A program made the translations under genes and the position numbers. DNA of 64,000 nt from Leuctra nigra (lineage: Eukaryota > Arthropoda > Insecta > Plecoptera > Leuctridae). Each line of letters starts with the position of its first letter. The stretch's first letter is position 1. The notes beneath the pieces were generated by a model that worked only from the letters and a program-made list of their open reading frames with translations, made no database searches and had not been told where the DNA came from. The DNA lies in contig OW203768.1 of the NCBI GenBank assembly GCA_934045905.1, positions 34,687,060 through 34,751,059 on the forward strand, read 5' to 3'. Shown in pieces: positions 36,601-45,600 of this stretch.

Positions 36601-39600
36601 AGTATATTTTTATTTTCTTTGTCAATGAGGTGTTATTTTTGAAATTAAAATGCCTGTAATTTCCACATTTGTTGTGATATTTTAACAAACTTTAAACCAT
36701 TGTATTCAGGGCCAAGAACTCTATGTTCCTAATTGCCCCACTTATTTTTTTTGTTCATGCCAGGCAGAGCAGTAATCAATGTTCCTTTTTACCCCCACAC
36801 GTATGGGTAAAAAGGAACAAGCACTTGTTTTTTAAAAAAGCCTAAAAAAATGGAGGATGAACTCAAATATATTTTTACCATAATCATACTGTTGTTAACA
36901 TTCCAAAGATTAGCCTTAGCCAAAAAAGTATGAGAAAAAGTTCATTATTGCCAGAGATATTGAGTGTCAAAGTTAGAAATTGCAAAAAGTGTTCCTAATT
37001 ACCCTAACCTCCCCTATTATTTTCACAGTGGTAACATTTTGTGACTGATAGTGATAAGTAGTTATTTGAAATATCAACTGGTGGGCCACATGCAGGCCGC
37101 AGGTTGAGTAGGTGATATAAAGAGATTGGAAATTTTCCGGCTAGCATAATCTATGTTTTCAAAATTTTAATCATTCAAATTACCTATCCATAAACCAGTG
37201 CAGAACTGTTTGTTTTGTATTTTTGTTTTGGAACTGTGATTGATTATCATTCTCTTTCTGCAGGATTTTTTTAATGGTTTTCCTTGGTCAAATGCAAAAT
37301 TGTCCACAACTGCCTTCTTGCCACCTCCAAACTTGATCTATTTGTTCATGTTATGAACATTTCTCTTTTGTAATTATTCATCTGGCCTCTAGGTGCAGAA
37401 CAGTGGGGGGCAACAAAAATAACTGAAATAAATGTTTGATTTCTGATTTGTGTGGACTTTTTGTGTGTTTTAGGCAGACGATGAGGATTCGGACCCAGAT
37501 AACGGTGAGAAGGTTCAGGGCGATGAATCCGATGAGGAGTCAAAGGAGTCCAAAGGGGCAAAACCAATCAAGAAGGGCGGTCAGAAGAGGAAGGCTGCCA
37601 AGGCCCCGAAAGGGAAAGACAAGCGTAAGAAGGTTGCAGCTCCAGAGTCTGATGATGATCAAGACGAGTATGAGGTAAGCCTGTGGTGATTAGTGAGTCC
37701 AAGATAAATGACACTTGCCTAGATTTATGATGGAACTTATAGTTAGAGTCCGATTATATGGTTTTAAAAACTTCAAAATATCGAAATTTTAATTGGAAAT
37801 GTTGCGTTTTGTGGTTTTAAGAATTGCAATTTTGAAGAAACACTCTGCCGATGGCATCAATTAAGGGTCTGGAGGAAGGGCACCCCAGCAACACGCGGGT
37901 CCGGGTCGCGTAGGCCCAGGAAAATTTTGTTTTTCAATAATGAGTTAGAGCAATTTCTATGAGTTTTGTAGGTACGTACCTACTACTACAAATTTCAGCT
38001 ATTTTGATCACCTAAAACTTCTAGAATCTAGGCTAGGTAAATTATGGAAATTTAGTTTAAATGTGTTTACATTTTATTCTAAAATAATCATCTGGCAACC
38101 ATGTGCAATTAAAATTAGGTAATTTATATGGCTTTCTAAGTCCAGAATTCCGGGACTATTGCGTTCCAGAATGATTATTGAAATTTCGGGAACAAGGAAA
38201 GAGAAACAGTTTTGGAAAATCCGGGATAGGTGGCTACTGGCAACACTAATGAATCTGTGATATTACCTCTTATAAATATTTCAGAACCCAACTGCCTTTT
38301 GTCAAAATTCTATCTAGATTTTTTCGAGGTCTTTCATCAGGTAGTATTTTTGTACCTAATGTTTGGTGATGTCTGCAGGTGGACAAGGTAGTGGAGCAGA
38401 AGAAGAAGGACGGCAAGCGACTGTTCCTCATACGTTGGAAGGGTTTTGGGCCCAAGGACGACACGTGGGAAGCTGAAGACCAGCTGAACTGCCCTGAAGC
38501 CATCAAGCTGTTCCTCGACGCCCAAGCCTCGGGAGACGAGAGCGAGGGGGAAGCGGAGGCGCCTCGGGATAAGAGGAAGAAGGCGCCCCAGAAGAAGGCT
38601 GCGGAGAAGAAGGGAAAGGGCAAAGGTGAGTTAGAGGCGTTTCCTAATAAGGTGAGCGTCTCCACTTAAAACTTACCTATGGCTCAAATCTGTTGTTTTA
38701 TTTATTTTTTGTCTGTCGTAGTCTGTGCCTTTGGCGTCTCCCGTCAAACAAAGTAACGGATCTGGCCAATTTTTTAACTAAAGCTATTACTATTTCGGTT
38801 GTGGTTACAACTTACAATGATTTTCAGCAAGATCGGTCCATTTGTTTCATCAGAAATTGGATTTGTTTAGTTACCATACTACCATACTAATTAATTACCA
38901 TACTCAACGAAATGTTTTACGAAAGTTGATAAAATTGGACCACTCACTGCAAATTTCTGTACCTAGTAGTAAGTTTACTGGAGACAGTGACATTTGTTTT
39001 CAACTTTGACATTTTATCTTTGTGGCTATCTTAAGTCACAGAGGTCACACATTGTTCTGTCACACAAGCAACAGGTCTGTTTGCCTGTCGCTGTCACCTC
39101 TTCACCACTATCTTCCATTCCATCCAAATGGTAAAGCAGCTTTCACATCACACTATCATTGCAGTTTTGAACTGCTTTACCATTTTGGTGGATGTGGTGA
39201 CAGGCAAACAGACCTAATATTTCTACTTTCTTAAGAAAATCTGAACTCTTCTGTAATCCTGGACCCTTACCTAATATCACCATATATCAGTAGCATCGTG
39301 TTACTGTAGCACAACATTTGTTTTAAAAGTTTTAGCCATAAGAATTAAGAATTAACATTGTCGCCATGGCAACTAGCCGATCGTGCTACAGTAACACTGT
39401 GCTACTGAAATTTGGCGATAGTAGGTAAGGGTCCTGCAAGTGATTTTCAGGGATTATTTACGGAATTTCGTAAGGTTGGGTCAGTTGAATATTCCGCGTA
39501 GAAAATGGGTATTCTACGCGTATATTCTACCTTAGAAAATGTAACGTAGAATATTACTTTTTATTACATGCTCTACACATAGAAAATTATTTCTTAATTT

Positions 39601-42600
39601 ATCACTTGGCATAATAAAGGATTATTATAATCATACCTAACTTTGTTCAAATTCAATGAACAATCTGTGATACCAGTACCACCTATGTAAAGGGTAAACC
39701 AAATGGCTTTTAGGTTATTTTTTTAATTCTGATGCTGTAAATGCCGAATGGCTTATTTATTAAGAGGTAGGATTGCTCTCTAAACTGCCAAAATTAAGGT
39801 TGTGTGACCGTCTCATACAAGATAGAATAAATAGAAAAGACTTCTCGACCCCTCTAAAGTTAAGTTTTGCCATGAATAATTGACCTAATTTGAGAACAGA
39901 AGTCGGCAATTTTAATTGATACATTGATAATTTGAAGTCAGATTTAGTCGATTCTAATCTGTTATAATAAAGTTACATGAAGTTTTGAAGTTTTGAAAAT
40001 AGGGCAACTAATAACTTGAAAGGTAAAATAATATATTTTGGTCTTTGCCAACTTTTCAAAATTTTACCAAAGTCAATCCATTGGTACTTAAAAAAAATAT
40101 TCTACAATAATATTCTACATATTATTCTACATGTATGTAGAAAATTAATATTTTACGCGTAATGAGCCAACCCTTGGTTATGGTTAGATGTGCTGCACAT
40201 ACCGGTGCTCGTTCATCAACGCGTTACACCGAGCGTTTTCCTAGTTGATAGTTACAGAGTTAAATTATTTGCTTCTTAAACGTGACACCATATTTGCAAA
40301 CATCTAAACATTTAGGTCAAAATGTCTGACAACATTTGGGCTAATCTCAACGAAAAGGATGAATCATGCAAGGCAGTGGGCGTGGCGACTATTTCTGATA
40401 TACGATGTGGTGGTCCTGAAAATGACCGTGGCTCGCGACGTTCCGAATGAGGTACCTACACTTTCATCTTCTCACATTGCATATTGGAACAAGCTGCCTT
40501 GCTGCTTGCATCTCGATGGTACCGAAAACATCCACCATCTCAGGACAGGATGAAGTCAGTCATGCTGTACTTTTTTGACCATTGTTTTGAGTTGGACGAT
40601 AATACATACATAGTGGTATTTATTTGTTGGGTAAGTTAGTGCGCTTTTTTAGGTTGACTCGAGCAATTACCCTAATAAGTAGGTAATCATATTGTAATTG
40701 AATGGCTCAAAAGTTATGTAGGACGATATTTAGGAAATATTAACATCAGAATTTAATTCTGACTTCTTACCGTATTAACTCCTGTAAGTTAGACCCCATA
40801 AAACACTCCGTGTAAAAATACCAGCCAAGTCTCTTCAACTTAAAAAAAAAAATAATGAAATCTAAAAATTCTGCACTGAAAAGTAGTGATATCAAAAAAT
40901 TAGCCAAGTCAAAACATTATTTGAAAATCAAAAAATACTTGGCGCATCGTGTACATAAATAGCTTGGAAGTATAAGCCAATTATAAATCATACATGAAAT
41001 ATACATATACATAGTATACCCATAATGCCCTAAAAAAAACGATGCGCCAAGTACTTTTTAATTTTCAAATAATGTTTTGACTTGGCTAATTTTTTGATAT
41101 CACTACTTTTCAGTGCAGAATTTTTAGATTTCATTATTTTTTTTTTAAGTTGAAGAGACTTGGCTGGTATTTTTACACGGAGTGTTTTTTATGGGGATAT
41201 CACTACTTTTAGTTCATTCTTACAACTTACGTGTGACACATATCACATGAACAATTACTAAATCCTTTAAAAAAAATTACCATTTACAATTTGGTTATTC
41301 TCATGAAAAAAACAAAGGTTTCATTCCAATCGGTCAACCCAGTTCCGAGATATGGCAACACGTCGGTTTTCAAAATGGCCGCTGAACTTTCTGCACTGCC
41401 ACATAGAATTTATAACTATAAATGATGTGTATCATTTTTAGCTTTCTGAAAATGTATTTATTGTATAGGAGGGGATTATAATGATTTATAAATTTGAATG
41501 ACGTCATTTCCGGCCTCATAAATAGGAAAATTCTAGTTTGACTGTTCCTATTCCATAGAGATGGCCTTCCGAATCGTTTGGCACTAGTTTCATACCGATC
41601 TGTCAACCAGTTTTCGAGATATTACGTTTCTTCCAGTTTCAAAATGGCTGCTGAAATCACTGACCTCTTGAATTATAATTTAAACATGATTACATTTTAT
41701 TATAAGCAGTCTCAAATAGTATATTTATTGCATCAAAATGTAAATTTGTGCGATTTTTAAAATGTGTGACGTCATTTCCGGTTTCAGTATGGGAAACTGC
41801 AAATATTATTGATGATAATACATAAAGTTGACCATCTAAATTGTTTAGCGCTGGTTTCGTTTAAATCTATGAAGACGTTATTAAGATATGATGTCATTTC
41901 TGGTTTCAAAATGGCGGCTTCCGGTTGGTTTTATATCAAGTCAAATAAAATCACAAAAGAACATACGTTACATAAATATCAAAATAATTGGATCAAATTT
42001 GTTGCCGAAATGCCAATCGATGAATTAAATTTCATGACGTCATTTCCGGTTTCGTTAACATAAATTTTAGTCTGTTGCTATTGATAATCCATATAGATGA
42101 CCGTCTGAATCGTTTGGCGCTATTTTCGTTCCAAACGGTCCAGCCGTTGTTGAGATATGACGTCACTTCCGGTTTCAAAATGGCGGCACAAAAAATTCAT
42201 GGGGTGAAGGTTAAATCAGACGCCAAAAGTGCACACGTGGTAAAAATGTGAGATCAATCGGTTCAGCCGTTTAGGCTGTGGCCTGTTTACCGGAGTTTAG
42301 CTCCACCCTACTACTACTACTACTACTGAGATTATTATTATTATTATTATGAAAACCGCCCTAAAACACTGTTTTCACGGCCCTCTAGCGTGCAAAGGGC
42401 GCAACCTATTGTTCCCAAATTTGGTATATGTTGTAGGGTGGGCCATAGCTCGAAATTAAGATACATCGCAACAATGTGAGATTTCCCAATTTTAAGATCC
42501 AGTAGGCCGAAAATGCCACTTTGATGCTTACAGTAAAAGTGGGTTTGCTCCAGCCTTTATATGAGAGTGTGCGCGCCGTACGACTTGGCTGGTGTGGAGC

Positions 42601-45600
42601 GACCGCTCCACTAGATGCCACCTCGAAAAAAGTGAAATGGTCTTTGGAACTAATACGAATCAACTTACAAATTGTAGAAACTAGGATAGAATGCGGAAAA
42701 TTTTCTTGTTGTATTTTTCCTCAATATCAAATTCTCTCTTCTTGGGTTGTGTAGCCAAGAAGCCGCCAGCGAAGAAAGTTCTGCTGGAGGCCGTGTCGTC
42801 GGGCAGCGACGCCGACGAGACGGAATACGACGTCGACCGGATCCTGGAGGTGCACTTCAAGAAGAACGGCAAGCGCGAGTTTCTCATCCGATGGAAGGGA
42901 TTCGCCAAGGGCGACGACACATGGGAGCCGGAAGCCCACCTCAACTGCACAGATCTCATCAAGGCTTTCATGGAGAAGGTATTCCTTGGTATTCTAGTTC
43001 TCATCTGTTTATTTCTTGCCGTCCTGTGCTGGGCTCACTGGATGGGCTTTGTGATTCCCATGAATCCCGCTGCTGGTGAATCTGTCTAAAATGTACTAAT
43101 GTTATGTGTTTTCCTTGGCATATTTCAACTTTTTCGTGTTCAATATTCATCAATCATCATTCATCACTAAATTGACTCGGCTCTGCGCACATGTAGAACC
43201 ATAAGAGATATCGATACAGTAAACCCTCGTTATTACGAACTTCAATAATTCGAATTTGGGGGTAAATTCGAACTAGGTGCATGGTCCCAGTGGACAGGAT
43301 AGGTTTTTACATGTTAAATCATTTTTATAAATCGAATTTTAGGTTAATTCGAAATTCGAACTGAATTTTGGTCCCAGCCCATGTTATTCCTTGCATACAG
43401 TTGTTTTAATTCGAACTTTGCAGAAGGATTGATAAAATAATCGCGAACAAACTACGAAAAAACAACACTCAAAACAAAACACAACCTTCAATGGCATCAA
43501 ATGAGATAATCTGGCTTGCGAGGTTGGCCAAACTGCTGTTACAGGTTTGCCAACCCCACTTTTTTGCAATGGCGGGAATATTCCACAGGCGGGAATATTC
43601 AAACTTCATGAAAATGCACACAATTTTTTTTGCATTAATTATATATTTCGAACTTTTTTAATTCGAACTGGGATTTTTTGGGTCCCTTTGAATTCGAATT
43701 AACGAGGGTTTACTGTATCTTAGCAAGATCTTGAAAGATCTTCACAAAACTATTGATTAGATACTAATAAAATCTAAACAAGTATTACAAGATATTGTTT
43801 GTCTGCTGAACTGGTTACTGGCTGAGCCGTCAAACCAAATGCTAAATATATAATCAATAAATGCTTAGTTTTTACGAACATTTTTTCAGTAGAGGGTGAG
43901 ATCTACCTTGAGGTGCTGACGACTCGAGAAACCCGGATCTTTAGTTACCCGAACCTGACCTTCAAAAGTGATGCCCACCCAAGTACTTAGGCAGTAGGTT
44001 TACACTATAGGTAGAGCCAGTTTTAAATGGTGATTTTATTTCTTTAAATTCGTTTTTAAAATCATCAATTTCGTTTTTTGTGTTTTATCTGGAAGAGGGA
44101 TTTCGCGATTTTGTGGTGATATTAAATTGATTATAAAACACATGGTAACAATCCCCAGAAACCCTAATTTAAGAAAAATACATGTATGCCACTTGGAGGA
44201 GGGATTGGAATGGATTGGTCATGCACAATTAGCACTGAAATAGGCTTATCTAGAATGGTGTTTTTAATGCTCTGTACTGTCTTTTCCCCGACCCACATTT
44301 TCTCTGTGTAGATGATACATTTATTATATTAGCGGGTTGTCTACAGCTCTAAGCCGGCCGTTTCCCGCACTCCAGACGCCACCTCTCTCTGTCCGTCCAG
44401 TCATCATCACCAATTCCTCTTCTTGACATGTCCAGCAGCACCTGTTTCTTCCAATCCTCTTCTGGTCGTCCTCGTCTTCTTCTACCAGGAGGTATCCAAG
44501 ACTCTAATCTTTTTGGCTACCTCTGAGGTTCCATGCGCTGAACATGCCCATACCAAACAAGTCTATTTGTTTCTATACAATTAACCACCGTCTTTTCCAC
44601 TCCCATCCGTCTTCTTATCTCCTCATTCCTCACGTGCTCTAATCTTGAGACTCCACAACTCCTTCTTAAGAAATCCATTTCCACTGCAAGCAGCCTTTCT
44701 CTATCCCTCTGCGTCATCTCCCACGTTTCTGCACCATACAGAAGAATGCTTTGAACTATTGTCTTGTAGATTCTTTTTTTTGTGGTTTTACCTACACTCC
44801 CGGACCAGAGTAACGAATACAGATGTAGATGATACATAATTATTAATTCGATGTTCCTTCTTTCTTGAGGTTATATGTATAAACAATTACAATGTTAAAG
44901 ACTTTTTCACTCAAGAGTTTTTAGAATTATTTATTGAAATATTTCGGCTTTTTTTACAAATGCCTTCATCAGTCAATAATACTATAAAAAACTAAACTGA
45001 CAAGCAAGATCTAAACAAAATTTATAGGCTTCCTTAAAATATGTAAAACAAGGTCATGAACTTAATTTACAAATTTCCTAATTTACTCATTATTAGATTC
45101 TCAAATTTCTAATTTGAATTGTGATTAAATTTATAAATAACTTGTTCTTTGATAGTTTCAACCCAAATATTATCAAATTCTAAACTTCCCTGGCTTATAA
45201 TACCAATTTTTTCTTTCTTCAAACATTCCATAACTGCACTCTCCTTAAATTTTCTCTTCTTCCAATTCTCTTCATTCATTATCCTCTTCGTTACATTCCA
45301 ATCTATGTCGTGATTTAATTCAGTTGTATGTTCGGCTACTAAAGATTTTGTTAATGATAAATTCCAAGGTTCTTTCTTTTTATAAAATAAAAATAATTCT
45401 TTCTAAAAATAAAAAGAAAGAACCTTGATAAGGTGACCATATTCGAGAGGAGTCAAACCGGGACAAAGTTTCTGAGTGATACAAAGGGGGGTCTGGGGGG
45501 CTTGCCCCCCAGAAAAATGCCGCGCAGCGAATTTTTTGAAATGCATCACTCAATTATGGCTTAAAATTACTTTAAAAGTATAGTTATTTTCAGGAAAGTA

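Noticed and set aside
31336..37108. A single 5.8-kb hAT element, suggested by TACCTACTCAACCT at 31345 and its inverse near 37102
   Set aside because: Only about 14 bp match, no target duplication could be found, and several independent elements lie between.
40320..40560. Possible coding fragment (ATGTCTGACAACATTTGG...)
   Set aside because: Starts like a gene but the frame closes in about 20 codons and other frames give no recognisable domain; possibly transposon remnant.
42691..43089. 132-codon ORF containing the second chromodomain
   Set aside because: Only 42755-42978 is exon; the extensions on both sides are intron read-through.
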